Shown here one piece after another: positions 24,468-33,494 of a stretch of DNA of 64,000 nt. How positions within the stretch are numbered: position 1 is the first letter of the stretch; each line of letters begins with the position of its first letter. A program made the translations under genes and the position numbers. This stretch comes from Variovorax sp. V213 (GTDB lineage Bacteria; Pseudomonadota; Gammaproteobacteria; Burkholderiales; Burkholderiaceae_C), in the NCBI RefSeq assembly GCF_041154455.1, contig NZ_AP028664.1, forward strand, positions 2,915,001 to 2,979,000, given 5' to 3'. The notes under the pieces were generated by a model. It ran no database searches. It was given only the letters and a program-made list of their open reading frames with translations, and had not been told where the DNA came from.

Positions 24468-24695
24468 GCCGACTATCTGTGGCTGAGGTCAATTGACTCG
24501 CCACACCGGCCACGACGTTGAGGAAAACGGTCTCAATTAACCGGAGCAGGGCACCATCGGAGACTTGACTGTTTTTTTCTTCCGTGGCGGCGGGAAGTTA
24601 GGAGAATCCGACAAAGCGGCACCGAAGAGCCGCACCCAAGAGGGTGCATGCCTTTGCAAGGTAACTACTTTATTGGCAGCTGACGATCTCGCAAA

Positions 24696-25340
24696 TTAAG
24701 AAATTTCGCTGGAGCGATCAGCCGAATTTTCATTCGCGATGGCGCGAACAAGCCGAAGCAATGAGGGCTGCAGGATACGTGCTTCGAAATCGCGGCGCGG
24801 TATTGCGAGCTGCGCCATGATAAGGCCGTTAACACAATTCAACACAAACGCATAGTCCAGATCTGGATCACTGGACCCAAGTTTCAGAAAGCTGTCCCGC
24901 ATCAGACGGGCATGTATCTTTCCCCATTTCACCAGTACGCTACCTAACTCTAAGTCGCGCGATCCCGCGAGCGTAAGTTCGGTGATCGCCATGCCCATCG
25001 CATGATCATTGACCATGTACTTGATGTTGTGTTCCGCAAGGACGGTGGCGAACCTATCAGCGTCGTCCGCGCACTTCCCAAGTTTCGGTGTGACGAGGGT
25101 AATGTTGTTTGCAATTCGACGGCAAACATCTTCGGCGAGTGCGCACATCAGGGCGCTTCGGGAGCCGAAGTAATAGTTGATCGCCCCATGACTTGCATTG
25201 GCTTCGACTGAAACCGCTCGCAAAGTTACAGCATGATGGCCGTCGCGAACCAGTACGCGAAGCGCCGCTGCGATCAAGTCTTTGTGACGCTGACTTCCAC
25301 GCGCGCTCAGTGGCAAATCGGGTTCAGCAAAGGCGCTCAC
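24696..25340 (-). CDS. TetR family regulator
   Basis: Regulator of 214 aa with an N-terminal HTH ending ASHGAINYYFGSRSALMCAL and an all-helical ligand domain without close recognised relatives. The start used is GTG at 25340; no in-frame ATG precedes the HTH and the ribosome site is weak, so the N-terminus is uncertain. It is transcribed away from the livK-like operon at 25877 and toward the maleylacetate reductase gene. It most likely controls the divergent operon. Its codon use is less GC-biased than that of the aromatic operon to its left. Confidence 0.82.
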   Translation of the reverse strand: MSAFAEPDLPLSARGSQRHKDLIAAALRVLVRDGHHAVTLRAVSVEANASHGAINYYFGSRSALMCALAEDVCRRIANNITLVTPKLGKCADDADRFATVLAEHNIKYMVNDHAMGMAITELTLAGSRDLELGSVLVKWGKIHARLMRDSFLKLGSSDPDLDYAFVLNCVNGLIMAQLAIPRRDFEARILQPSLLRLVRAIANENSADRSSEIS

Positions 25341-25876
25341 GAAAGGCTCTTAAAAGTCGTCTGGATCCTCAGCTTAGCAGAAGAGGACGTTCGATCATCG
25401 GGCCTCAAGTGGTAGAACCGCGGACCAGTCTGGCATGTACTCGAGCTTCTCGCCCACGTTTTCGGATGCGGTAGAGGTCAGGCGCGATGAAGCCCTCGCC
25501 GTCACGATGAGAGCGTGCAGTTCCGCCTCGCGAGCCACACAGCACCATAAGTTCAACGCTGCACGATGAGATGGAGAGTACGCACGGCTCTCATGAGTCT
25601 TGCGCGCTGCAGAGGCCACGGCCCTCCGCACCTAGCGCACTAGGCCGTCGCGTCGGCCCTCGAGCCACCTCGATGCCGGCTACTGAAACTTCGAGATTCG
25701 CATCCTCGGCCAGAGCTTTTGAGCTCGAAGGCTGCATCAGGGCATCGCGTTGTGGATCACGTGGAGCCCTGCCTTGATCACCTGCGCGACTGTTCTCGGG
25801 TAAGTACTAGTTCCGCCCGCCTCCTCGGCAGCTAGATTAGCCGGACCGAAACTTATCCACTTGGAGTACTTTCCAG
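25341..25876. other. Divergent intergenic region (535 bp), no gene
   Basis: This gap separates the TetR start from the livK-like start and should hold both promoters. No open frame in it has convincing protein character. A TTGGAG ribosome site (25861-25866) precedes the ATG at 25877. I see no strong dyad that could be called an operator. Confidence 0.5.
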
Positions 25877-27210
25877 ATGACACCAACAACCTTCACGCGG
25901 AGGCACTTTGCCCGCATCGCGACCTGGGCAGTGGCTGGGTTGGGTCTTTCGGGACAAGCACTCGCGCAAAACCAGAAGCCGGTGCTGAAGGGCCAAGTGG
26001 TGAAGATCGCAGTGATTGAACCCTTGTCGGGGCTGATGGGTTCCGTAGGCACAAGCCTGCTGAAGTCCTATCAGTACTTGGCGGAACAATTCAGCGCCTC
26101 CAATCCAGCGGGCGTGAAATTCGAAATCGTCGGCTTCGATAACAAATTAAGCCCCACCGAAACCCTTGGAGCGCTTAAGAGTGCAATTGATCAGGGTATT
26201 CGATTCATTGCGCAAGGCACTGGTTCTGCGCCGGCGCTGGCGCTTATCAACGCAATCGAAAAGCACAATCAACGCAATCCAGAAAAAGAAGTCCTTTACC
26301 TGAATCACGCCGCGACCGATCCGGAACTGACTGGCGCCAACTGCAGCTATTGGCACTTCCGCTTTGAGGCCGACACCGCAATGAAAATGGAGGCGTTGAC
26401 AAGCTTCATTAAAGACCAGCCCAAGGCCAAAAAAGTTTACCTGATCAACCAGAATTACTCCTCCGGCATACAAATCGCAGAGGCCGCGAAGACCCGATTA
26501 CGAGAGAAGCGGCCTGATATCGAAATTGTTGGTGATGATCGCCATCCGCTTGCGCAGATACGTGATTTCTCACCTTATATGACAAAAATTCGCGCATCCG
26601 GAGCGGACACGATCATTACAGGTAGCTGGGGCACAGACCTTTCGCTGCTTATCAAGGCCGCAGAAGAAAGTGGCTGGAAGGGGACTTTTTACACCTACTA
26701 CGCCGTCGTCGCAGGTACTCCAACAGCACTGCGCCAAGTTGATGACAATCGCGTGTTCCAGGTGGCCTATAGCCACTACAACATGGGCGGACAAATGAAC
26801 GTCTGGATGAAAGAATTCCAGAAACGGTTCAACGAGGATTTCTACACGCATGGTGTTGCGCTCGTCTTCGAGCTGTTAAGCAAATCCATCCAGCAGGCCC
26901 AATCTGCGGAAGTGATTCGCGTGGCAGAGCAAATGGAAGGAGCCAAATTCAAGGGCTTCAATGGCGTGGTCGAAATGAGAAAATCGGACCACCAACTCCA
27001 GCAGCCGTTGTTTGTAACCGTCTGGACGAGCGTCAGCGCTCAAGTTCCCTACAGCGCCGAAGGCACGGGCAAGACATTCGCTCCCGTGCGCGAGTTCACC
27101 GCCGAAGAAGTTTCAAGGCCTTCAACCTGTCGAATGTCCCGCCCCTGAGCGACGCTTGGCACCGCCAAGCCAAAAAATTTTACCCCAAACTACTCCACTT
27201 GGAGCACTAG
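25877..27210 (+). pseudogene. Branched-chain amino-acid/amide ABC binding protein (LivK-like), 3'-end frameshift
   Basis: Periplasmic type I binding protein. The signal sequence has an RRHFARIA start and ends SGQALAQ; the mature part begins with VVKIAVIEPLSGLMGSVG, typical of Leu/Ile/Val and aromatic-acid receptors. As written the frame stops at 27148 with an unlike tail (SRPSTCRMSRP). Adding one T in the run at 27110-27113 restores FKAFNLSNVPPLSDAWHR and then KKFYPKLLHLEH to a stop at 27210, just before the next gene. So one base is missing: a true frameshift or a sequence error. Only the last ~30 of 444 residues are affected, so function may survive. No permease or ATPase genes accompany it. 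Confidence 0.85.
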
Positions 27211-27219
27211 CGCCAAACC

Positions 27220-28011
27220 ATGAATCACTATTCGAACACGCTTTTTGATCTTGAAGGTTCCACCGCTCTCATTACGGGCGGGTCACGAGGCATTGGGCTT
27301 CAAATTGCCGAAGCGCTCGGCAGTGCCGGTGCGCGGCTCATGCTGACAGCCAGAAAGGAGGCCGAACTCGAGGCTGCAGCTGCCCATCTGCGAAAGCTTG
27401 GCATCGAAGCTTCCTGGATCGCGGCCGACTCCAGCGACCCGTCCGAAGTTCAACGCGTTTGCAGCAGGACTTTCGACACGCTCGGTCATCTGGACATCTT
27501 GGTCAACAACGCGGGGACTTCCTGGGGTGCCTCGGCTGAGACCCACACGCTTCAGGCATGGGACCGCGTCATGAACCTGAATATCAGAAGTCTTTTTCTT
27601 TTCAGCCAGCAGGCTGCCGTAGGAAGCATGATCCCGCGCAAGCGGGGGCGCATCATCAACATCGCCTCAATTGCTGGGCTTGGCGGAAATCCTGCGCCAA
27701 TGGAATGCGTCGCCTACAACACCAGCAAAGGAGCCGTCATCACGTTCACCCGTGCACTTGCCGCCGAATGGGGCAAGCATGGCATCAATGTCAATGCGAT
27801 CTCTCCCGGGTTGTTCCCAAGCAAGATGGCCGATGGGGTGATTGCGGCGTTCGGTGAGGAAAGAATCATCAGCACCACGCCTCTTGGTCGACTGGGCGAT
27901 CCAGACGACCTCAAAGGCGCCGCTCTTTTGCTGGCTTCTGCAGCCGGAAAACACATGACTGGTCACGCCATTGTCATCGATGGCGGCACCAGTGCGGTGA
28001 TCGGCGCGTGA
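27220..28011 (+). CDS. SDR family oxidoreductase
   Basis: Classical short-chain dehydrogenase of 263 aa. The cofactor motif is TGGSRGIG (residues 19-26), NNAG at 96-99, and the catalytic set is Ser150, Tyr166 and Lys170 (AYNTSKGA). The C-terminal PGLFPSKM and DGGTSAVIG are typical of gluconate-5-dehydrogenase/FabG-like members that act on cyclic or acyl alcohols. It is the second gene of the low-GC operon; the next start is immediately after its stop. The substrate is unknown but presumably an intermediate of the flavin monooxygenase pathway downstream. Confidence 0.88.
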   Translation: MNHYSNTLFDLEGSTALITGGSRGIGLQIAEALGSAGARLMLTARKEAELEAAAAHLRKLGIEASWIAADSSDPSEVQRVCSRTFDTLGHLDILVNNAGTSWGASAETHTLQAWDRVMNLNIRSLFLFSQQAAVGSMIPRKRGRIINIASIAGLGGNPAPMECVAYNTSKGAVITFTRALAAEWGKHGINVNAISPGLFPSKMADGVIAAFGEERIISTTPLGRLGDPDDLKGAALLLASAAGKHMTGHAIVIDGGTSAVIGA

Positions 28012-29250
28012 ATGAAGAAATCTCTATTCGCCAATGAACGAAAGATACCTATGACGTTTGGTTACGAACCATCAGAGTTGACGCAGCGTGATGAACTGCT
28101 CTACGCATGCCAAGAATTGACCCCCATCTTGCAGGCGGCAAACGACACTGTAGAAAAAGAACGACATCTGTCAAACGAACTTGCCGAAAGACTGGCTCAG
28201 GCCGGCCTCTATCGGATGTTCGTTCCACGTGCACTCGGCGGTCTCGAGGCGGATGTGCATACATTCGTGGCCGTCGTAGAAAAGCTGGCGCAAGCCAATG
28301 CTGCGGCGGCATGGTGCACGTTTATCTCGAACACATCGACCATCATCGGGGGCTATCTTCCAAATCCCGAAGCAAAATTACTATTCGAAAATCCAAACAT
28401 CAAAATGGCCGGCGTATTCGCGCCGCGCGGGACTGCGGTCCGCACGGTAGTCGACGGGGTATCCGGCTTCCTGGTGAATGGGAGCTGGATGTGGGGCTCC
28501 GCCTCGTACAACGCCGATTTCATCACCGGCGGGTGCGTGATTTTGGGCGAGGACGGAAAACCGGAAAAGTTGACGGACGGAACACTTGAAAATCGTTCCA
28601 TGGTTTTTCGGGCGGAGCAAGTATCGATAGCCGACACGTGGCACACGCTCGGTTTGCGCGGAACAGGGAGCAATGAATACAGCGTAAAAAATGCATTCGT
28701 CCCTGCCGGGCTGTCTGCATCCATCCTTACCGACGTGCCGATCCCAGGTGCGTTGTTCAAGTTTCCGGTGTTTTGCATTCTGGGTGTCGGCATTGCGGCG
28801 GTAGCGCTCGGCATTGCACGTCTGGCTATCGATAGCCTGATAGAGCTCGCAACAAAAAAGACGCCCCAAGGCAGCGCCCGTCTTCTGGCAGAGCGCGCCT
28901 CAACTCAGCAGCATGTCGCAAGGGCGGAAGCCCAGCTTCGCTCTGCTCGGGCTTTCTTGATTGATGCAGTTGACCGGGCATGGTCGGCGTCCACCGACGC
29001 GGGGGAGATTTCTGTAGCACTACGCCGAGACCTTCGGCTGGCGACGACCCACGCAAGCGAAGAGGCGGTCAAAGTCGTCACCCGGGTGTATTCCTGTGCG
29101 GGCGGCAGCGCGATCTTTGACGACTCTCCACTACAGCGCTGCCTGCGCGATGTCTTGACTGCGTCCCAACACATGATGGTCAGCGAGTCCACGTACGAAC
29201 TCACGGGCCGGCTGTATCTCGGCCTCCCGACGAACTCCGCAATGCTTTGA
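28012..29250 (+). CDS. Acyl-CoA-dehydrogenase-like flavin-dependent monooxygenase (HsaA/DszC group)
   Basis: Protein of 412 aa with the acyl-CoA dehydrogenase fold but the sequence pattern of two-component FMNH2 monooxygenases: LAERLAQAGLYRMFVPRALGG, AAAAWCTFISNTSTI, WGSASYNADF and the C-terminal CAGGSAIFDDSPLQRCLRD block. Such enzymes hydroxylate phenols or other substrates with reduced flavin supplied by a separate reductase, here the FMN reductase at 30194. ATG at 28012 directly follows the SDR stop; a second ATG at 28051 has the better ribosome site. The alternative is a true acyl-CoA dehydrogenase, which the WGSAS and CAGG blocks make less likely. Confidence 0.83.
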   Translation: MKKSLFANERKIPMTFGYEPSELTQRDELLYACQELTPILQAANDTVEKERHLSNELAERLAQAGLYRMFVPRALGGLEADVHTFVAVVEKLAQANAAAAWCTFISNTSTIIGGYLPNPEAKLLFENPNIKMAGVFAPRGTAVRTVVDGVSGFLVNGSWMWGSASYNADFITGGCVILGEDGKPEKLTDGTLENRSMVFRAEQVSIADTWHTLGLRGTGSNEYSVKNAFVPAGLSASILTDVPIPGALFKFPVFCILGVGIAAVALGIARLAIDSLIELATKKTPQGSARLLAERASTQQHVARAEAQLRSARAFLIDAVDRAWSASTDAGEISVALRRDLRLATTHASEEAVKVVTRVYSCAGGSAIFDDSPLQRCLRDVLTASQHMMVSESTYELTGRLYLGLPTNSAML

Positions 29251-29258
29251 GGACGCCA

Positions 29259-30197
29259 ATGACAATGCCTGAAGACTGGCTTAGACGGCTGAAATTGCCG
29301 CTCCTGATCGCACCGATGTTTCTGGTGTCTACCGTCGAGCTGGTAGTGGCTGCATGCCGCAAAGGTGCCATTGGGACCGTCCCGGCGGCGAATGCCAGGA
29401 CTGTTGAAATCTTGGATGAGTGGTTCCGTCGGATCTCAACTCAGCTGGGACCGGCCGATGCGCCGTGGGGCGTGAACCTGCTGGTACATAAAAGCTATCA
29501 GCGGCTCAACCAAGACCTTGAGGTAGTGGCGCGCTATCGGCCACCACTGATTATTACGGCCCTCGGAAGTCCGAAAGAGGTCATCGAATGCGTGCATTCG
29601 TATGGCGGACGGGTGTTTGCCGATGTGAACTCTGTTCAACATGCCCGAAAAGCCGTATCGCTCGGAGTCGACGGGCTTGTCCTGGTCGCTGCGGGCGCGG
29701 GGGGACACACCGGGATGATGAGCGCCTTTGCAATGGTCCCCGCCATTCGAGAGTTTTTCGGCGGGACGATAGTCTTGGGTGGGGGAATCATCAATGGATC
29801 GGGCATTCGAGCTGCGGAAACGTTGGGCGCCGACCTTGCCTCGATGGGTACGGCATTTATCGCCTGCCCGGAGTCGATGGCCAGCGACGCATACCGTCAA
29901 ATGCTGCTCGATTCGGACATCGACGATCTGATCTTGACCAGAGCCGTTTCCGGAGTGCCTGCGTATTGGCTGCGCAAAAGTCTGGCCGCAGTCGGCATCA
30001 ATGCTGACGAACTCGAGTCCGCAGAGCCGGTGCGCAACGGAGACATTGAGCGTTGGACGAAGGTGTGGTCAGCGGGCCATGGTGTGGGATCGCTCAATGC
30101 GATTGAGCCAACGGCCGCTTTGATGGACCGACTAACCCGCGAGTACTGGTCCGCCGTTGAAAGCGGATCTCGACTGCAGCATTTCGAGGCCGCATGA
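29259..30197 (+). CDS. Nitronate-monooxygenase-like FMN protein
   Basis: TIM-barrel FMN protein of 312 aa of the NMO/2-nitropropane-dioxygenase family. Visible blocks are LPLLIAPMFLVSTVELVVAAC, LVAAGAGGHTGMMSAFAMVP (the GAGGHxG FMN-phosphate motif) and VLGGGIINGSGIRAAETLGADLASMGTAFI. Class I nitronate monooxygenases oxidise propionate-3-nitronate, but many homologues are enoyl-type reductases or have unknown roles. The ATG at 29259 has GAGGA upstream. It overlaps the FMN reductase start by 4 bp. Confidence 0.85.
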   Translation: MTMPEDWLRRLKLPLLIAPMFLVSTVELVVAACRKGAIGTVPAANARTVEILDEWFRRISTQLGPADAPWGVNLLVHKSYQRLNQDLEVVARYRPPLIITALGSPKEVIECVHSYGGRVFADVNSVQHARKAVSLGVDGLVLVAAGAGGHTGMMSAFAMVPAIREFFGGTIVLGGGIINGSGIRAAETLGADLASMGTAFIACPESMASDAYRQMLLDSDIDDLILTRAVSGVPAYWLRKSLAAVGINADELESAEPVRNGDIERWTKVWSAGHGVGSLNAIEPTAALMDRLTREYWSAVESGSRLQHFEAA

Positions 30198-30772
30198 TGA
30201 CTAACTCCTCGCCACGAATCCTCGGCATCGGGGGTGGGACAAGACCCGGTTCAAGTGCCGAGCGCTATCTGCAGCTTGCGCTCAGCGCCGCTGAAAAGGT
30301 AGGGGCAACCACAAGCTTCCTCGGTGCCAGTTCGCTTCGTTTGCCGCTCTATGAACCGAGCGCCGCGGCAGACGTTGCCGCACAGCAGCTTGTTAAAGAA
30401 CTGCGCAGGGCCGACGGAATCATCATCGCTTCGCCTGGATATCACGGCACCGTGTCCGGGTTCATGAAGAACGCGCTTGACTATGCTGAGGAAACCAGAA
30501 GCGACAAGCGCCCCTATTTCAGCGAACGAGCGGTCGGGTGCATGGCCGTAGCTGGTGGATGGCAGGCGGCGGTTGGAACGATGGCGTCCTTGAGGGAGAT
30601 CGTGCATGCGCTCAGAGGATGGCCTACCCCGATGGGCGTCGCCATCAACATCGCTGAAGCTCCACTCGATTCCGAGGGCATCTGCCAATCGATTTCCGTG
30701 GTACAGCAAATTCAACTGATGGCAAGCCAGGTTGTTGAATTCGCGAATCTTTCGACCAATCGACAACTTTAA
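30194..30772 (+). CDS. NAD(P)H-dependent FMN reductase
   Basis: Flavodoxin-like reductase of 192 aa (FMN_red family). It has GIGGGTRPGSSAERYL at the phosphate-binding N-terminus, the SPGYHGTVSGFMKNALDYAEE loop typical of ChrR/SsuE-like enzymes, and GGWQAAVGTMASLREI. It overlaps the previous gene (ATGATGA). It is the obvious source of reduced flavin for the monooxygenase at 28012, completing a two-component system. Confidence 0.9.
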   Translation: MMTNSSPRILGIGGGTRPGSSAERYLQLALSAAEKVGATTSFLGASSLRLPLYEPSAAADVAAQQLVKELRRADGIIIASPGYHGTVSGFMKNALDYAEETRSDKRPYFSERAVGCMAVAGGWQAAVGTMASLREIVHALRGWPTPMGVAINIAEAPLDSEGICQSISVVQQIQLMASQVVEFANLSTNRQL

Positions 30773-30797
30773 ACAATCCGAACTCTGGAGATATCCC

Positions 30798-31844
30798 ATG
30801 TCCAACTTTTCGCACCTTTCCAACAAGCAGTTCGTTCTCAGGCAGCGTCCCAGTGGGTTGCCCAAAGAAAGCGACTGGCAGCAGGTAAGAACGGCAATCA
30901 AGGCGCCAGAGAAGGGAAAGGTGCTTGTCGCGGTCACCTTTATTTCCGTGGACCCCGCCATGCGGTCGTGGATGAATGAAGGCAAGTCCTACATGGAGGC
31001 CATCGCTATCGGTGATGTCATGCGGGCCGCCGGGGCAGGTCTGGTCCTGCAGTCCGAGGATGCGAGATTCAGTGTCGGCGACGCGGTGCTAGGTGCTTTC
31101 GGTGTCCAAGAGTTCGCGACCATGGATGCCAACGATCTCACGAAGATCGATATTTCAAGTGTGCCGGCAACGGCTTACATGGGCGCCCTTGGCACTCCGG
31201 GTTTCACGGCGTACTTCGGTCTTCTCGAAATAGGCAAACTCAAATTCGGCGACACGGTCCTGGTGTCTGGCGCCGCAGGGGCCGTGGGTTCGGTGGTCGG
31301 CCAGATCGCCAAGATCAAGGGATGTCGCGTCGTCGGTATTGCGGGCGGGGCAGAGAAATGCGCTCACCTTGTCAACAACCTGGGGTTTGATGCTGCCGTT
31401 GACTACAAACAGCCTGACGCACGCGCTCAGTTGTCAAAAGCATGCCCGGAAGGTGTCGACGTCTACTTCGACAACGTCGGCGGCGAAGTACTCGATCTGG
31501 CTCTCGGTCGCATTCGCCGTGGTGCGCGTATCGTGGTTTGTGGGGCTGTCTCGCAATACAACAACGTGGCCCGTGGCAGCGGGCCCAAAAACTACATGTC
31601 TCTGCTAATGAACAGAGCCACGATGGAAGGATTCGTCATTTTCGATTATGAAAAGCGTTATCCCGAGGCATTGCATGCATTGCGAGGTTGGCTGGCCGCC
31701 GGCTGGATCAAGTCTTACGAAGATGTGCTCGAGGGTATCGATACCTTCCCCACTGCCCTCCAGCGCATGTTTGAGGGTGGAAACACCGGGAAAATGCTCA
31801 TCAAGCTCCCGGCAACCGCTGGCCTTCCTGCAACTGCGAAGTAG
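30798..31844 (+). CDS. MDR family NADP-dependent oxidoreductase (CurA/leukotriene-B4 dehydrogenase type)
   Basis: Zinc-less medium-chain reductase of 348 aa. It has the group markers SVDPAMRSWMNEGKSY, LGTPGFTAYFGLLEIGKLK, the NADPH loop SGAAGAVGSVVGQIAK and VDVYFDNVGGEVLD. Members reduce the C=C bond of enones and enals. The ATG at 30798 is preceded by CTGGAG. Its place between the reductase and the CoA ligase suggests it saturates a ring-derived enone before thioesterification. Confidence 0.88.
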   Translation: MSNFSHLSNKQFVLRQRPSGLPKESDWQQVRTAIKAPEKGKVLVAVTFISVDPAMRSWMNEGKSYMEAIAIGDVMRAAGAGLVLQSEDARFSVGDAVLGAFGVQEFATMDANDLTKIDISSVPATAYMGALGTPGFTAYFGLLEIGKLKFGDTVLVSGAAGAVGSVVGQIAKIKGCRVVGIAGGAEKCAHLVNNLGFDAAVDYKQPDARAQLSKACPEGVDVYFDNVGGEVLDLALGRIRRGARIVVCGAVSQYNNVARGSGPKNYMSLLMNRATMEGFVIFDYEKRYPEALHALRGWLAAGWIKSYEDVLEGIDTFPTALQRMFEGGNTGKMLIKLPATAGLPATAK

Positions 31845-31856
31845 CGGGGGCAACTC

Positions 31857-33494
31857 ATGAACAACCGCCCATGGCTGGAATGGTATCCGCCTCATGTTCC
31901 TCACACCATCGAGCCCTTGAAGGAGTACCAGACCCTTGCCGACTTCTTCAGTGCATTGTTTTATCAGTTCAGCGATCGCATCGCCATTCGCCACGAAAGC
32001 AGCGAGCTCAGCTATTCAACTCTGGATTCATTGAGCCTGGGAATCGCAGCGTATCTGCAGACGCTGGGACTCGAGGCGGGGGCAAAAGTAGCTGTCGCTC
32101 TTCCCAACTCACCTCAGTACGTGATAACGGCAATCGGTGTGATTCGAGCGGGGATGGTATTGGTCAACGTCAATCCCGCCTACACCGCTCGGGAGTTCCT
32201 GCTGCAAGTCTCGGACGCTCAAGCTGAGGCGGCCATATTGCTCGAGAGTCAGTTCGATGCAGTGAAGGACGGTCTCCCCCAGACGAAGATTGACCATTTG
32301 ATTCTGTGCAATCTGCGCGTTGCCTTGAAACCCGCACGAGAAAGCCTTCGCGCAGACGGTGCCGGCGGCAAATCAGTCATCGATATGCCTCAAGCGCTCT
32401 CGCTTGGGATGTCGTCGACCTACTCAACGCCTAGGCTGGACAAGAATGACACCGTGGTTCTGCAATACACCGGCGGGACCACGGGAGTTTCCAAGGGAGC
32501 CATGCTCTCACATGAAGGTCTGCTGGCCAACACTGCTCAGAACTCCGCCTGGTTCCAGCCTGCATTGGCGGACATACCAGTCCCCGTGTTCGCATGTGCA
32601 TTGCCGCTGTATCACATCGTTTCCTTCATAACACTTCTGGCGAGCATCAAGCTCGGGGGAACCATGCTCCTGATTACCGACCCTCGTGATTCGGCAAAGA
32701 TGCTGGCGAAATTGCGTGAAGCGCCCTTTCACATGCTGCCCGGCATCAACACGCTGTTTAGTAACTTGATGAATGACCCCGAGTTCGACACAGTCGATTG
32801 GCGACATCTCAAGGTGACAACAGCTGGCGGAATGGCCACGCAGCGTCCCATCGCCGCCCGGTGGCTCGAAAGAACGGGTTGTGCCATCAGCGAGGGATAC
32901 GGACTTTCCGAGACATCCGGAACGGTCAGTTGCAACCCGCCTCACGGCGATATCCGCCAAGGAACCGTCGGGCCGCCAGCACCTTCGACGGAAGTACTGA
33001 TCGTTGACGAGAAATTCCAGGCCCTGCCGCTGGGGGAGATTGGACAAATTGCAGTCCGAGGCCCGCAGCTGTTCAAAGGCTACTGGCAGCGCGACGCAGA
33101 AACTGCCCGATTCATGACGAAGGACGGCTTTTTCCTAACAGGGGATCTGGGCTGCATCGATGAACACGGCTATCTGTGCATTTCTGGCCGAGAGAAAGAA
33201 ATGATGCTCGTGAGCGGTTTCAACGTTTATCCCAGCGAAATTGAAGCTGTGGCCATTGAGATGGACCAGGTGCTCGAGTGCGCGGCGGTCGGCGTTCCCG
33301 ATGAGCTCACGGGGGAAGCCGTGAAGTTGGTTGTGGTACCTCGCAGTGACGCGCTCACTGAAGAGTCGATAAGACAACACATGAAGGCAAACCTGACTGC
33401 GTACAAGCGCCCGAAGATCATCGAATTTCGGTCAAAGCTCCCCCGGTCAGCCGTTGGGAAGTTGCTGCGCGCCTCACTGGGTGCCGCGCTGTGA
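31857..33494 (+). CDS. Acyl-CoA ligase, FadD-like
   Basis: AMP-forming ligase of 545 aa. The ATP motif is YTGGTTGVSKGAMLSHEG, followed by GYGLSETSG, the TGDLGCIDEHGYL hinge region and the C-terminal PRSAVGKLLR with the catalytic Lys. Sequence resembles long-chain fatty-acid CoA ligases, but such enzymes also activate cyclic and aryl-alkyl acids. Its stop (TGA) overlaps the GTG start of pntAA, joining the catabolic operon to the transhydrogenase genes. It would form the CoA ester that leaves this oxidative pathway for beta-oxidation. Confidence 0.9.
   Translation: MNNRPWLEWYPPHVPHTIEPLKEYQTLADFFSALFYQFSDRIAIRHESSELSYSTLDSLSLGIAAYLQTLGLEAGAKVAVALPNSPQYVITAIGVIRAGMVLVNVNPAYTAREFLLQVSDAQAEAAILLESQFDAVKDGLPQTKIDHLILCNLRVALKPARESLRADGAGGKSVIDMPQALSLGMSSTYSTPRLDKNDTVVLQYTGGTTGVSKGAMLSHEGLLANTAQNSAWFQPALADIPVPVFACALPLYHIVSFITLLASIKLGGTMLLITDPRDSAKMLAKLREAPFHMLPGINTLFSNLMNDPEFDTVDWRHLKVTTAGGMATQRPIAARWLERTGCAISEGYGLSETSGTVSCNPPHGDIRQGTVGPPAPSTEVLIVDEKFQALPLGEIGQIAVRGPQLFKGYWQRDAETARFMTKDGFFLTGDLGCIDEHGYLCISGREKEMMLVSGFNVYPSEIEAVAIEMDQVLECAAVGVPDELTGEAVKLVVVPRSDALTEESIRQHMKANLTAYKRPKIIEFRSKLPRSAVGKLLRASLGAAL

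Noticed and set aside
24488..24497. Perfect palindrome GTCAATTGAC downstream of maleylacetate reductase
   Set aside because: It lies at a 3' end about 200 bp from the next gene's stop, with no promoter context and no second copy noticed.
24632..24647. GCACCC-AAGA-GGGTGC hairpin after maleylacetate reductase as a terminator
   Set aside because: No T-tract follows on either strand, so an intrinsic terminator cannot be supported.
25857..27207. Repeated CCACTTGGAG(T/C)AC before the starts at 25877 and 27220
   Set aside because: Each copy simply supplies a TTGGAG ribosome site; 12 of 13 matching bases in two such leaders is weak evidence for anything else.
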